The position numbers were made by a program, and so were the translations under genes. 64,000 nt of DNA from Intestinimonas massiliensis (ex Afouda et al. 2020) (GTDB lineage: Bacteria; Bacillota; Clostridia; Oscillospirales; Oscillospiraceae): assembly GCF_900626285.1 (NCBI RefSeq), contig NZ_LR131147.1, forward strand, positions 2,477,643 through 2,541,642, given 5' to 3'. This document shows, piece after piece, positions 8,824-17,171 of this stretch (positions are counted from its first letter, which is position 1; every line of letters starts with the position of its first letter). The notes under the pieces are model-generated. The model searched no databases and was not told the origin of the DNA. It saw only the letters and a list, made by a program, of their open reading frames with translations.

Positions 8824-9532
8824 ACATCTGTCCAAATCCTTTGGGGACCACCTGGTGCTGGACGATATCTCCGAGCACATCTACCCCGGGGAAAAAGTGG
8901 TCATCATCGGGCCCTCCGGTTCCGGCAAGTCCACCTTCCTGCGCTGCCTCAATCTGCTGGAGATGCCCACCAAGGGTACCATCACCTTTGAGAATACCCC
9001 CATCACCGACCCCAAGACCAACATCGACCTGATCCGCCGGCAGATGGGCATGGTGTTCCAGCATTTCAACCTGTTCCCCAATATGACCATCCGGAAGAAT
9101 ATCACCCTGGCGCCGGTGCGCACCAAGCTGATGAGCCAGGCGGAGGCCGACGACACCGCCACTGCCCTGCTGCGCCGGGTAGGCCTGGAGGAGAAGGCGG
9201 ATTCCTATCCCAACCAGCTCTCCGGCGGCCAGAAGCAGCGGATCGCCATTGTCCGGGCCCTGGCCATGAAGCCCAAGGTCATGCTGTTTGACGAGCCCAC
9301 CTCCGCCCTGGACCCCGAGATGGTAGGCGAGGTGCTGGAGGTCATGAAGCAGCTGGCCGACGAGGGCATGACCATGGTGGTGGTCACCCACGAGATGGGC
9401 TTTGCCCGGGAGGTGGGCAGCCGGGTGCTGTTCATGGACGGCGGCCACATTCTGGAGCAGAACGAGCCCCACGCCTTCTTTGCCAACCCCAAGGAGCCCC
9501 GTACCATCGAGTTTTTGTCCAAGGTACTGTAA
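8810..9532 (+). CDS. Amino-acid ABC transporter ATPase, GlnQ/HisP type
   Basis: A 240-residue ATPase starting at a GTG (8810) with AAAGGAGG 10 bp upstream inside the permease gene. Walker A is GPSGSGKST, the Q loop is in MGMVFQHFNLFPNMT, the signature is QLSGGQKQR, Walker B is VMLFDEPTSALDPE, and the switch His is in VVVTHEMGFAREV. These are textbook features of the polar amino-acid subfamily. It completes the binding protein-permease-ATPase operon, which ends in a strong terminator. Confidence 0.94.
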   Translation: MIDVKHLSKSFGDHLVLDDISEHIYPGEKVVIIGPSGSGKSTFLRCLNLLEMPTKGTITFENTPITDPKTNIDLIRRQMGMVFQHFNLFPNMTIRKNITLAPVRTKLMSQAEADDTATALLRRVGLEEKADSYPNQLSGGQKQRIAIVRALAMKPKVMLFDEPTSALDPEMVGEVLEVMKQLADEGMTMVVVTHEMGFAREVGSRVLFMDGGHILEQNEPHAFFANPKEPRTIEFLSKVL

Positions 9533-9540
9533 AAAGAATA

Positions 9541-9577
9541 AAAAAGCCGCCCCATCCGGTAGGATGGGGCGGCTTTT
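9541..9577 (+). terminator. Bidirectional terminator between convergent genes
   Basis: A 12-bp perfect stem (9546-9557 with 9562-9573) with loop GGTA, flanked by AAAAA on the left and TTTT on the right. It serves both the amino-acid transporter (+) and the fakA-like gene (-). Confidence 0.92.
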
Positions 9578-9589
9578 GCTGTATCGTGG

Positions 9590-11266
9590 TTATTCCGCGG
9601 AGATCATATAGTAGTACACAGGCTGTCCGCCGGACAGCAGGGTGATCTCGGCGTTGGGGCAGCACTCGGTGAACAGATCCAGGGCCTTCTGGGCCTCCTT
9701 TTCCGACACGTCCTCCCCGTAGAAGATGTTGATGAATTCTGCGTTCTGCTGGTTTTCATCCTCCGCCAGCCGGCGCAGCAGCTTATCCAGCTTGCGGTCG
9801 GTGCCGAACAGCTGGTGCTCGGTGAGCGCCAGATAGTCGCCCCGCTTGATGGCGAAGCCGTCAAAGTCGGAATCCCGGGCGGCGTAGGTGATCTCGGAGG
9901 TGTGGACGTGGCTGATGGCCTCGGTCATGGCGGAGACGTTGGCCTCCTCCTCGGCCTCAGGGTCCATCACCATCAGGGCGGAGATGCCCTGCGGCACCGT
10001 CTTGGTGGGCAGGACCACCACCTTCTTGCCCTCCGCCAGGGGGACGCACTGCTGGGCGGCCATGATGATGTTGCCGTTGTTGGGCAGCACGAACACGATC
10101 TCAGCGGGAGTGGCGTCGATCTCCTTCATGATGTCGTCAGTGGAGGGATTCATGGTCTGGCCTCCGCTGATGACGCCGTCGGCGCCCAGATCCCGGAACA
10201 CGGCGGCCAGGCCTTCGCCGGCAGCCACCGCCACCACGCCGTACTTCTTCTCCGGCGCGGCCACCTTGGGCTTCTCCGGCGCGTGGTCGTGATCGTCCTC
10301 ATCCAGGTCGTCGGTGCTCTGGATGTGCCGTCCGGCGGCCAGATCCTCCGCCTGGGTGCGCATGTTCTCGATCTTGGCCAGCTCCAGGGTGCCGTATTTC
10401 TGGGCCTCGGTGAGGGCGGCGCCGGGGATGTCGGTGTGGACGTGGACCTTGAAGCAGTCGTCATCCTCGCCGATGACCAGGCTGTCGCCGATGCTGTTCA
10501 GATAGGCCTCAAAGGAGGTCAGCTCCTTGTCGGTGGTCTTGCGGACGATAAACACCGTGTCGAAGGTAAAGGTGATTTCCTCGGCGGCAATGGCGGCGTA
10601 GTCGGTCTTGCTTTCCGTCTTGGTATCCCCGGCGCCGTCGGGCAGCGGCACCCCCCGCAGGGAGTCCAGCATGCCCTGGAGGATGACCAGGAAGCCCTTG
10701 CCGCCGGCGTCTACCACGCCGGCCTTCTTCAGCACGGGATTCATCTCGGTGGTGTGGTCCAGGGCCACCAGACCCTCCTGGATAGCGGCCTCCAGCACGG
10801 CCTCCGGGTCGTTGGGGGTCTTGCGGGCGGCGTCGGCCGCCCGGGCGGCGGCCAGCCGGGAGACGGTGAGGATGGTGCCCTCGGCGGGCTTCATGACCGC
10901 CTTGTAGGCGGCAGCCACGCCGAAGTCCAGGGCGATGGCCAGATCCCGGCCGTCGATGGTGTCCTTGTCCTTGACGGCCTTGGAAAAGCCCCGGAACAGC
11001 AGGGACAGGATGACCCCGGAGTTGCCCCGGGCGCCCCGCAGCAGGGCGGAGGCGTTGATGGCGGCCACCTCGCCCACCGTGCGGGGCTGCTTTTTCTTCA
11101 GCTCGGCGGCGGCGGTGGAGATGGTCAGGCTCATATTGGTACCGGTGTCCCCATCGGGGACGGGGAATACGTTCAGCTCGTTGATCTGCTGTTTCTGCAG
11201 ATTGATGGAGGCGGCCGCGTGGATCAGCGCCTGGGCCAAAGACGCTCCGTCAATACGCTCTCTCAT
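9590..11266 (-). CDS. fakA: DAK2-domain fatty-acid kinase, FakA/YloV type
   Basis: A 558-residue cytoplasmic protein close in length to YloV and FakA (about 550). I start at 11266 (MRERIDGASLAQAL) because AAGGAAG precedes it; the longer frame reads into the upstream gene's 3' side. The DAK2 nucleotide-binding domain carries NVFPVPDGDTGTNMS near residues 35-50, with Asp residues that coordinate Mg-ATP. The middle and C-terminal domains match the family, which phosphorylates fatty acids carried by FakB (DegV) proteins. No fakB is in the window. It sits directly behind an Asp23 gene, the usual Firmicutes pairing. A catalytic function beyond family membership is inferred. Confidence 0.88.
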   Translation of the reverse strand: MRERIDGASLAQALIHAAASINLQKQQINELNVFPVPDGDTGTNMSLTISTAAAELKKKQPRTVGEVAAINASALLRGARGNSGVILSLLFRGFSKAVKDKDTIDGRDLAIALDFGVAAAYKAVMKPAEGTILTVSRLAAARAADAARKTPNDPEAVLEAAIQEGLVALDHTTEMNPVLKKAGVVDAGGKGFLVILQGMLDSLRGVPLPDGAGDTKTESKTDYAAIAAEEITFTFDTVFIVRKTTDKELTSFEAYLNSIGDSLVIGEDDDCFKVHVHTDIPGAALTEAQKYGTLELAKIENMRTQAEDLAAGRHIQSTDDLDEDDHDHAPEKPKVAAPEKKYGVVAVAAGEGLAAVFRDLGADGVISGGQTMNPSTDDIMKEIDATPAEIVFVLPNNGNIIMAAQQCVPLAEGKKVVVLPTKTVPQGISALMVMDPEAEEEANVSAMTEAISHVHTSEITYAARDSDFDGFAIKRGDYLALTEHQLFGTDRKLDKLLRRLAEDENQQNAEFINIFYGEDVSEKEAQKALDLFTECCPNAEITLLSGGQPVYYYMISAE

Positions 11267-11297
11267 GTCTGTGTTCCTTCCTTTCGATGGCGGTGGG

Positions 11298-11648
11298 TCA
11301 GCCGATGACCATGGAGTCGATGCACACGTCCACATTGCGCACTTCAGCGCCGGTGGTGCGGTGCACGATATAGCGGACCTCGCTCATGATGGAGCGGCTC
11401 ACCGCCATCAGGTTCACGCCGTTGTCCACGATGATGTGCAGCTCGATGGAAACGGAGGAATCCTCATTGTACGTGACCTTGACGCCCTTGCCCATGGATT
11501 CCCGCCGCAGCAGATGAACCAGACCGTCGGCCTTGGAGCGCACCGCCATGCCCTTCACGCCGTAGCAATTGGTGGCGGCGGCACCGGTGATATTGGTAAA
11601 CACCTCGCTGCTGATGGTGATCTCGCCCTGTTCCGTTTGGAATTTCAT
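11298..11648 (-). CDS. Asp23/Gls24 family envelope-stress protein (YloU-like)
   Basis: A 116-residue protein of the Asp23 family. It begins MKFQTEQGEITISSEVF, and the conserved NITGAAATNCYGVKGM segment and central V-x-hydrophobic strands are present. The family is linked to cell-envelope homeostasis. It lies 31 bp upstream of the FakA-type kinase and is co-transcribed with it from a promoter at 11772-11744. A small hairpin (11676-11682 with 11686-11692) lies in its leader. Confidence 0.88.
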   Translation of the reverse strand: MKFQTEQGEITISSEVFTNITGAAATNCYGVKGMAVRSKADGLVHLLRRESMGKGVKVTYNEDSSVSIELHIIVDNGVNLMAVSRSIMSEVRYIVHRTTGAEVRNVDVCIDSMVIG

Positions 11649-11743
11649 TGATGCATCCCTTCCTTTCCTGGGGTGGATCCGGCAGCCGGATCAATACAGA
11701 TACCCGTTTGATGGGAGAAGCTTATTTCATATTTCGTCACTCT

Positions 11744-11772
11744 ATTGTATTCTATTTTCAGGAAAATTACAA
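11744..11772 (-). promoter_or_regulatory. Promoter of the asp23-fakA operon
   Basis: Read on the minus strand: TTGTAA (11772-11767), a 17-bp spacer and TACAAT (11749-11744). It is back to back with the rightward promoter at 11806-11834. Confidence 0.65.
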
Positions 11773-11805
11773 GGGAAAAAGTTTCGGGAAAGTGGGGGCG
11801 GACAC

Positions 11806-11834
11806 TTGTATTTTGTACCGGAAACGTGTACACT
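11806..11834 (+). promoter_or_regulatory. Promoter of the small membrane peptide gene
   Basis: TTGTAT (11806-11811), a 17-bp spacer and TACACT (11829-11834), about 48 bp ahead of the start codon. Confidence 0.5.
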
Positions 11835-11881
11835 GTTACCATCCGCAAACATGTGGAAAGAAAAGGAGGCTGTTTGTTGCT

Positions 11882-12070
11882 ATGAAGAAATTGATCTGCA
11901 GCCTGGCCAAGCTGTTTGCGCTGCTGGCCGTTCTGGGCGCGCTGGTCTATGCCGCCGTTCTTTACTGGGACAAGATCATGGAGCTGCTGTGCAAGCTGAA
12001 GGGAATGCTTGGCTGCAAGGACTCCTGCTGCTGTGCCGACGAGACGGCTGATTACGCCGACTGGGAATAA
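11882..12070 (+). CDS. Small single-span membrane protein with a Cys-rich tail
   Basis: A 62-residue protein that I do not recognise. It begins MKKLICSLAKLFALLAVL and has one hydrophobic segment (about residues 8-29). The tail holds several cysteines, including a CKDSCCC cluster, and an acidic end. AAGGAGG (11863-11869) precedes the ATG by 12 bp, and a strong terminator follows, so it looks like a free-standing gene. The longer frame upstream from 11648 runs through the promoter and is unlikely. Metal binding or disulfide exchange by the Cys cluster is possible but unproven. Confidence 0.65.
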   Translation: MKKLICSLAKLFALLAVLGALVYAAVLYWDKIMELLCKLKGMLGCKDSCCCADETADYADWE

Positions 12071-12089
12071 TCCTGACAGAAAAAAGACG

Positions 12090-12122
12090 GGGCGCGCTGC
12101 CATCAGGCAGCGCGCCCTTCTT
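12090..12122 (+). terminator. Rho-independent terminator
   Basis: A 12-bp perfect stem (12090-12101 with 12106-12117), loop ATCA, then TTCTT. It ends the small membrane-protein transcript just before the insertion sequence. Confidence 0.88.
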
Positions 12123-12191
12123 GTATTGTTACCGCTTCAGCGCAACGACAACCCCCAGCTATGCTGGGGAGAGTAAAAAGAATTATATAGT

Positions 12192-12262
12192 GAAAAAACC
12201 TTCTGGTAGAATGGAAGTTGCGGTCGGCCAACTGCAACACCAAAGAACCAGGAGGTTTTTTC
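12192..12262 (+). promoter_or_regulatory. Leader hairpin that hides the tnpA ribosome site
   Basis: Bases 12192-12207 pair with 12247-12262 over 16 positions with a single G-U. The right arm contains the AGGAGG of the transposase gene. Sequestering the ribosome site in a leader hairpin is a known way IS200 elements keep transposase low. Confidence 0.8.
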
Positions 12263-12263
12263 G

Positions 12264-12740
12264 ATGAAAGAAAAAGATATAGGGAGTTTGCAACATACGA
12301 CATGGAGATGTCAATACCATATCGTATTCGCGCCCAAATATAGACGGCTAGCGATATATGGACAAATCAAGAAGGATATCGGACAAATTCTGCGGAAATT
12401 GTGTGAGCAAAAAGGTGTGGAAATTATAGAAGCAGAAGCGTGTCCGGATCATATTCACATGCTAATCAGCATACCGTCCAGGTACAGTGTATCACAAATC
12501 ATGGGGTATCTCAAAGGGAAAAGCAGTCTCATGATATTCGACCGGCATGCGAATTTAAAATACAAGTACGGAGACCGGCATTTCTGGGCAAGAGGGTATT
12601 ATGTGGATACAGTGGGGCGCAATAAGAAGCAGATACAGGAGTACATCCGGCATCAATTAGAGGAGGACCGGATTGCAGACCAGATCAGCATCAAGGAATT
12701 TATCGACCCGTTTACGGGTAGCAAGAATCCCAAGGCATAA
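12264..12740 (+). CDS. tnpA: IS200/IS605 Y1 transposase TnpA
   Basis: A 158-residue single-strand DNA transposase. The HUH metal site is HIHML (about residues 65-69) and the catalytic tyrosine lies in the helix around GYYVDTVGRNKKQ. The opening WRCQYHIVFAPKYRR is typical of the family. Length and motifs are intact, so the copy looks active. It moves single-stranded DNA by recognising hairpins at the element ends. Its ribosome site (12251-12255) is buried in a leader stem. Confidence 0.95.
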   Translation: MKEKDIGSLQHTTWRCQYHIVFAPKYRRLAIYGQIKKDIGQILRKLCEQKGVEIIEAEACPDHIHMLISIPSRYSVSQIMGYLKGKSSLMIFDRHANLKYKYGDRHFWARGYYVDTVGRNKKQIQEYIRHQLEEDRIADQISIKEFIDPFTGSKNPKA

Positions 12741-12884
12741 AAATAGCCCCTTCAGGGGCCGGCCATGAGTCAGCAATGCAGTTGGCCGACCCATTCGCGG
12801 CCCCTTTAGGGGCGTTGTCCGTATTGTGCCCTTCTAGGGCTTACTCAAGCCCCCGGCTTAGCCGGGGGTCCTGACTTCCGGCCT

Positions 12885-13988
12885 TTACTTGGCAGCCTTG
12901 GCAGCCCGGATAGCCTCGATGAGCATGGGAGTGACCTTGTACAGGTCGCCGCAGATGCCGTAGGAGGCCACGTCGAAGATGGGGGCGGACTCGTTCTTGT
13001 TCACCGCGATGATGCACTCGGAATCCTGCATGCCGGCCAGGTGCTGGATGGCGCCGGAGATGCCCAGGGCAACATAGATGCGGGGGTGAACGGTCTTGCC
13101 GGTCTGGCCGACCTGGTGGTCGGCGGACAGCCAACCGGCGTCAACCACGGCACGGGAGCAGCCCACAACGCCGCCCAGGACGCCCGCCAGCTCCTCAGCC
13201 AGCTTGATGCCGCCCTCAACGTCCTTGCTGATGCCGCGGCCCACGGACACCACCACGTCGGCGCCGATCAGGTCCACCAGCTTCTTGGCGGCCTTCTTGA
13301 CCTCCAGAACCTCAACATGGATGTCGGACTTGTCCAGCTTCACGTCCACGTTCTCGATCACGGTCTTGGCAGCGCCGGCCTCGTCGTAGGGCTGGGTCTG
13401 CATCACGCCGGGACGCACGGTGGACATCTGGGGACGGAACCGGGGGCAGATGATGGTGGCCATCAGGTGACCGCCGAAAGCGGGACGGGTCATCTTCAGG
13501 TTGGTGTTGCTCTCGAACACGGTGTTGTCCACGTCGATGGTAGAGGTGGTCTTGAGGAAAGCCTTGTACTTCTCCACGTCCACATCCAGGTGGGTGCAGT
13601 CGGCGGTCAGACCGGTGTGCAGCCGGGCGGCGCAGCGGGGGCCCAGGTCACGGCCGATGTTGGTGGCGCCGATCAGGAAGATCTCGGGCTTCTTGTCCTC
13701 CACCAGGTCGCAGATGACCTTGGTGTAGGCGTCGGTGGTGTACACGTCCAGCAGCTCGTGGTTGCAGTAGTAGACCTTGTCGGCACCGTAGCCGCCCAGA
13801 GCCTTCAGGTACTCCTCCTTGATGTCCTTGCCCAGAACCACGCCGCACAGCTCAACGCCCAGGTCGTTGGCCAGCTTGCGGCCCTCGCTCAGCAGCTGGT
13901 AGCTGGTGGACATGATCACGCCTTCGCGCTGCTCACAGAAAACCCATACGCCCTTGAAGGCGGCGGTGTCTTTACTATCGAAAGCCAT
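12885..13988 (-). CDS. etfA: Electron transfer flavoprotein alpha subunit
   Basis: A 367-residue FAD-carrying subunit that passes electrons from acyl-CoA dehydrogenase. The start at 13988 (MAFDSKDTAAFKG) has AAGGAGAG upstream; six further upstream codons have no such site. The C-terminal FAD domain shows GQTGKTVHPRIYVALGISG and the AVNKNESAPIFDVASYG segment, both family signatures. It is last in the operon dehydratase-dehydrogenase-acyl-CoA dehydrogenase-etfB-etfA. In butyrate-forming Clostridia such Etf pairs bifurcate electrons from NADH to crotonyl-CoA and ferredoxin. That role is inferred here. Confidence 0.94.
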   Translation of the reverse strand: MAFDSKDTAAFKGVWVFCEQREGVIMSTSYQLLSEGRKLANDLGVELCGVVLGKDIKEEYLKALGGYGADKVYYCNHELLDVYTTDAYTKVICDLVEDKKPEIFLIGATNIGRDLGPRCAARLHTGLTADCTHLDVDVEKYKAFLKTTSTIDVDNTVFESNTNLKMTRPAFGGHLMATIICPRFRPQMSTVRPGVMQTQPYDEAGAAKTVIENVDVKLDKSDIHVEVLEVKKAAKKLVDLIGADVVVSVGRGISKDVEGGIKLAEELAGVLGGVVGCSRAVVDAGWLSADHQVGQTGKTVHPRIYVALGISGAIQHLAGMQDSECIIAVNKNESAPIFDVASYGICGDLYKVTPMLIEAIRAAKAAK

Positions 13989-14009
13989 TGTTTGCTCTCC
14001 TTTCACTTC

Positions 14010-14810
14010 TTAGATAATGTGCTTGTCGTTGAGGATGGAGACCAGCTTCTCAACCGTCGCCTTGTCGGCGCCCTCCATCATCATACCGGCGCCCTTCACC
14101 GGGGGAGAGAAGGACTTGTACACATTCGTGGGAGAGCCTTTCAGGCCGATGGTATCCACGTCGATGAGGGGATCGTCCTTCAGAGTCTCATAGTTGTAGA
14201 TCTCCAGAGGCTTCTGGTAGCACTCCATGATGCCGCCAACGCTCATGTAGCGGGCGTCGTTCAGCTCCTTCACGCAGGTCAGCAGGCAGGGGGTCTGCAC
14301 CTTGATGGTCATGTAGCCGTCCTCCAGCAGACGCTTCACGGTGACGGCCTTGCCCTCCACCTTGATCTCGGCCACATAGGAGACCTGGGGCAGGTGCAGC
14401 TTCTCGGCGATCTGGGGACCCACCTGAGCGGTGTCGCCGTCGATGGCCTGACGGCCGCAGAACACGATGTCGTCGTCGTCCACGCCGATCTTCTTGATGG
14501 CAGCGGCCAGAATCTGGGAAGTGGCGTAAGTATCGGAACCGCCGAACTCACGGGCGGAGACCAGAACGGCCTCATCGCAGCCCATGGCCAGCAGCTCGCG
14601 CAGCATGCCCTCAGCGGGGGCGGGACCCATGGAGACCACCACTACCTTGCAGCCGGTGGCGTCCTTGATCCGAAGAGCGGCCTCAACAGCGGCCAGGTCG
14701 TCGTGGTTGGTAATGGTGGCCATGGCGGCACGGTCCATGGTGCCGTCTTCCTTCACCGCAACCACGCCGGAGGTATCAGGTACCTGCTTGACACAAACGA
14801 TGCATTTCAT
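14010..14810 (-). CDS. etfB: Electron transfer flavoprotein beta subunit
   Basis: A 266-residue partner of EtfA. It begins MKCIVCVKQVPDTSGVV and carries the EALRIKD-type helix and VVVVSMGPAPAEGMLRE loop seen in EtfB, then FCGRQAIDGDTAQVGPQIAE. The 21-bp gap to etfA holds the etfA ribosome site. With the neighbouring acyl-CoA dehydrogenase it would form the Bcd-EtfAB complex. Confidence 0.94.
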   Translation of the reverse strand: MKCIVCVKQVPDTSGVVAVKEDGTMDRAAMATITNHDDLAAVEAALRIKDATGCKVVVVSMGPAPAEGMLRELLAMGCDEAVLVSAREFGGSDTYATSQILAAAIKKIGVDDDDIVFCGRQAIDGDTAQVGPQIAEKLHLPQVSYVAEIKVEGKAVTVKRLLEDGYMTIKVQTPCLLTCVKELNDARYMSVGGIMECYQKPLEIYNYETLKDDPLIDVDTIGLKGSPTNVYKSFSPPVKGAGMMMEGADKATVEKLVSILNDKHII

Positions 14811-14831
14811 ATCGTAATTTTCCCTCCCGAT

Positions 14832-15974
14832 TTACTTTAAAGCCATATTGCTGGAGATCACGATACGCTGCACCTCGCTGGTACCCTCGTAGATCTCGGT
14901 GATCTTGGCGTCCCGCAGCATACGCTCCACGGGGAAGTCCTTGGTGTAGCCGTAGCCGCCGAACATCTGCACCGCCTTGACGGTGTACTTCATGGCGTTT
15001 TCCGAAGTGAAGAGCTTGGCCATGGCGGCCTCCATGGTAAAGGGCTGACCGGCCATCTTGCGGGCGGCGGCCTGATAGGTCAGCAGCCGGCCGGCCTCTA
15101 CAGCCACTTTCATGTCGGCAAAGGTGAACTGCGTGTTCTGGAAGCGGGCGATGGGCTTGCCGAACTGGGACCGGTTCTTGGTGTAGGTGATGGCCTCCTC
15201 CATGGCGCCCTCGGTAATGCCCAGGGCCTGGGCGGCAATGCCGATACGGCCGCCGTCCAGGGTCTGCATGGCGATCTTGAAGCCCTTGCCCTCCTGGCCC
15301 AGCAGGTTCTCCTTGGGCACGATGCAGTCCTCAAACACCAGCTCGGCGGTGGGGGAGCCGTGGAGTCCCAGCTTTTCCTCGTGCTTACCCACGGAGTAGC
15401 CGGGGAAGGAGGACTCCACGATGAAGGCGGAGATGCCCCGGGTGCCCTTGGCGGGGTTGGTCATGGCGAATACCACAGCCACGTCGGCCACATAGCCGTT
15501 GGTGATAAATATTTTGCTGCCGTTGAGAACGTAGTGATCCCCCTCCAGCCGGGCGGTGGTGGTGCCCTTGGAGGCGTCGGAGCCGGCGTTGGGTTCGGTG
15601 AGGGCGAAGGCACCCACCTTGTGCCCCTGGGTGAGCATCCACAGGTACTTTTTCTTCTGCTCTTCGGTACCGTTGCGCAGGATGGGGTCACAGCACAGGC
15701 CGTTGTGGGTGGCCACGATGTCGCCGGTAGAGGCGCACACCTTGCTCAGCTCCTCGATGGCCAGGGCGGAGGACAGGTCGTCGGCGCCGGCGCCGCCGTA
15801 TTCCTTGGGCACGCACATACCCATCACGCCGCAGTCAAACAGCTTCTCGATGTTTTCTCTGGGATACTCACAGGTGCGGTCTGTCTCCGCGGCAATGGGC
15901 TTAACTTCACTTTCCGTAAAATCCCGGACCATTTTTTGAATAAAGGCCTGCTCTTTTGAAAGAGTAAAATCCAT
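14832..15974 (-). CDS. Acyl-CoA dehydrogenase (butyryl-CoA dehydrogenase type)
   Basis: A 380-residue FAD enzyme that interconverts a short-chain acyl-CoA and its enoyl-CoA. It begins MDFTLSKEQAFIQKMVRDF. The FAD/substrate segments FALTEPNAGSDASKG and KIFITNGYVADV are present, and the catalytic glutamate sits in the C-terminal IYEGTSEVQRIV motif. Length is exactly that of Bcd proteins. Its place between a 4-hydroxybutyryl-CoA dehydratase operon head and etfBA suggests it reduces crotonyl-CoA to butyryl-CoA. Confidence 0.93.
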   Translation of the reverse strand: MDFTLSKEQAFIQKMVRDFTESEVKPIAAETDRTCEYPRENIEKLFDCGVMGMCVPKEYGGAGADDLSSALAIEELSKVCASTGDIVATHNGLCCDPILRNGTEEQKKKYLWMLTQGHKVGAFALTEPNAGSDASKGTTTARLEGDHYVLNGSKIFITNGYVADVAVVFAMTNPAKGTRGISAFIVESSFPGYSVGKHEEKLGLHGSPTAELVFEDCIVPKENLLGQEGKGFKIAMQTLDGGRIGIAAQALGITEGAMEEAITYTKNRSQFGKPIARFQNTQFTFADMKVAVEAGRLLTYQAAARKMAGQPFTMEAAMAKLFTSENAMKYTVKAVQMFGGYGYTKDFPVERMLRDAKITEIYEGTSEVQRIVISSNMALK

Positions 15975-16045
15975 GTCTGCTTCTCCTTTGACGCATTGTT
16001 CTTACAGTTTATTCAGGTTTAAATCCATCAACAAGATTTTGGGCC

Positions 16046-17137
16046 TCACAGTCCGGAGCGCCCCAGTGTATCAGCCTTCCGCATGGCCTGGTAGACCTCT
16101 TCGGGGGTGATGTCGGCCCGAAGATTTCGTGTGGACTGAGTGGGTACACAGGCTGCCTCGGCCGCCTTACGCAGGTTTTCTTCGATCACTGTGTGAATGC
16201 CGAGATCGGCAAATGTGGTGGGCAAGCCTACCCGCTTCATAAAGTCCAGGACGGAGGCGATTTCCGCGCTGGGCGCCTTTTCCAGCACCAGCTGGGTCAA
16301 TACACCAAAAGCCACCTTTTCACCATGATACATACCGTGAGTCTGCGGCTCCTGCGCCAGACCGTCGTTCACGGCGTGGGCCGCAGCCAGACCGCCGTTT
16401 TCGAACCCCAGGCCGCTGAGATAGATGGAGGCCTCCACCGTGTCCTCCAGGTCCTGGGTGACGGTTCGCCGCTTTACCGCCTCCAGAGCACTCTCTCCGT
16501 GCTCCATCAGCAGGTCGTAGCAGAGGCGGGACATCATCAGTGCGGTGTTGGACACGTTGCCCCGTGCCATCGTCCGGGCGCCGCTCTTGTGGCAGGCCCG
16601 GGCTTCAAACCAGGTGGCCAGCGCATCCCCGAGGCCGGCGGTAAACAGCCGGGCGGGTGCCTTGGCGATGATCTCGGTATCCACTACCACCAGATCCGGA
16701 TTCCGGCGCATGATGACGGCCTTTACCACCACGCCCTGCTCATTGTACAGCACGGCGACGCCGCTGCACGGCGCGTCATTGGAGGCGACGGTAGGCACGA
16801 TGACGCAGGGAAGACCCAGGTTTTCCGCCACAGCCTTGGCGGTGTCCAGGGCCTTGCCGCCGCCCATTCCGATCACACCGTCACACAGCTCCGCCTTGCA
16901 CAGGTCCATTTTGGAGAACACTTCCTCCTTTGTGGCCTCTCCGTGAAAGGGCGCAAATACGACCTGCTTTTCCTCTGCGGTCAAACTCTGCTGGACGCGA
17001 TCACCAAAACGGTTCCAGTTGTTTTCGGAGCCGATCAACAGGAATCGTCTCCCCAGTTTTTTTAAATTGTGGCCCAGACGGTCCAGCTCTCCCGCGCCCT
17101 GAACGTAGCGCGCCGGGGCCTTTAGTGCATATGTCAT
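16046..17137 (-). CDS. Iron/zinc alcohol dehydrogenase, glycerol dehydrogenase (GldA) type
   Basis: A 363-residue NAD-dependent dehydrogenase. The nucleotide site is GVIGMGGGKALDTAKAVA. Metal ligands can be placed at Asp in GLGDALATWFEA, His in AAHAVNDG and His in MYHGEKVAFG, as in GldA. In the known 4-hydroxybutyrate pathway a family III alcohol dehydrogenase makes 4-hydroxybutyrate from succinate semialdehyde. This protein is of the GldA branch instead and may oxidise or reduce another hydroxy-acid or polyol. It lies between the dehydratase and the acyl-CoA dehydrogenase in one operon. The substrate is unknown. Confidence 0.85.
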   Translation of the reverse strand: MTYALKAPARYVQGAGELDRLGHNLKKLGRRFLLIGSENNWNRFGDRVQQSLTAEEKQVVFAPFHGEATKEEVFSKMDLCKAELCDGVIGMGGGKALDTAKAVAENLGLPCVIVPTVASNDAPCSGVAVLYNEQGVVVKAVIMRRNPDLVVVDTEIIAKAPARLFTAGLGDALATWFEARACHKSGARTMARGNVSNTALMMSRLCYDLLMEHGESALEAVKRRTVTQDLEDTVEASIYLSGLGFENGGLAAAHAVNDGLAQEPQTHGMYHGEKVAFGVLTQLVLEKAPSAEIASVLDFMKRVGLPTTFADLGIHTVIEENLRKAAEAACVPTQSTRNLRADITPEEVYQAMRKADTLGRSGL

Positions 17138-17171
17138 AGCAGATGGCTCCTATTCAAATGTTTTTGGCCCC

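Larger units (their letters stand above)
12140..12880 (+). mobile_element. IS200-type insertion sequence (IS200/IS605 family, tnpA only)
   Basis: One Y1 transposase gene is flanked by end hairpins. On the left is CCCCAGC-TAT-GCTGGGG (12153-12169); on the right is CCCCCGGC-TTA-GCCGGGGG (12850-12868). There are no terminal inverted repeats and no tnpB, as in IS200. Three similar GC hairpins (12746-12759, 12800-12813, 12828-12840) follow the gene. The right end lies a few bases from the stop of etfA. The exact cleavage sites cannot be fixed by eye, so the limits are approximate. Confidence 0.85.

Noticed and set aside
12746..12840. Three similar GC hairpins as a short repeat array
   Set aside because: They lie inside the right end of the insertion sequence and are better explained as part of it.
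13041..14840. 599-codon plus-strand frame opposite etfA and etfB
   Set aside because: It is a shadow of the Etf genes; repetitive Val/Gly/His/Leu composition and no domain.
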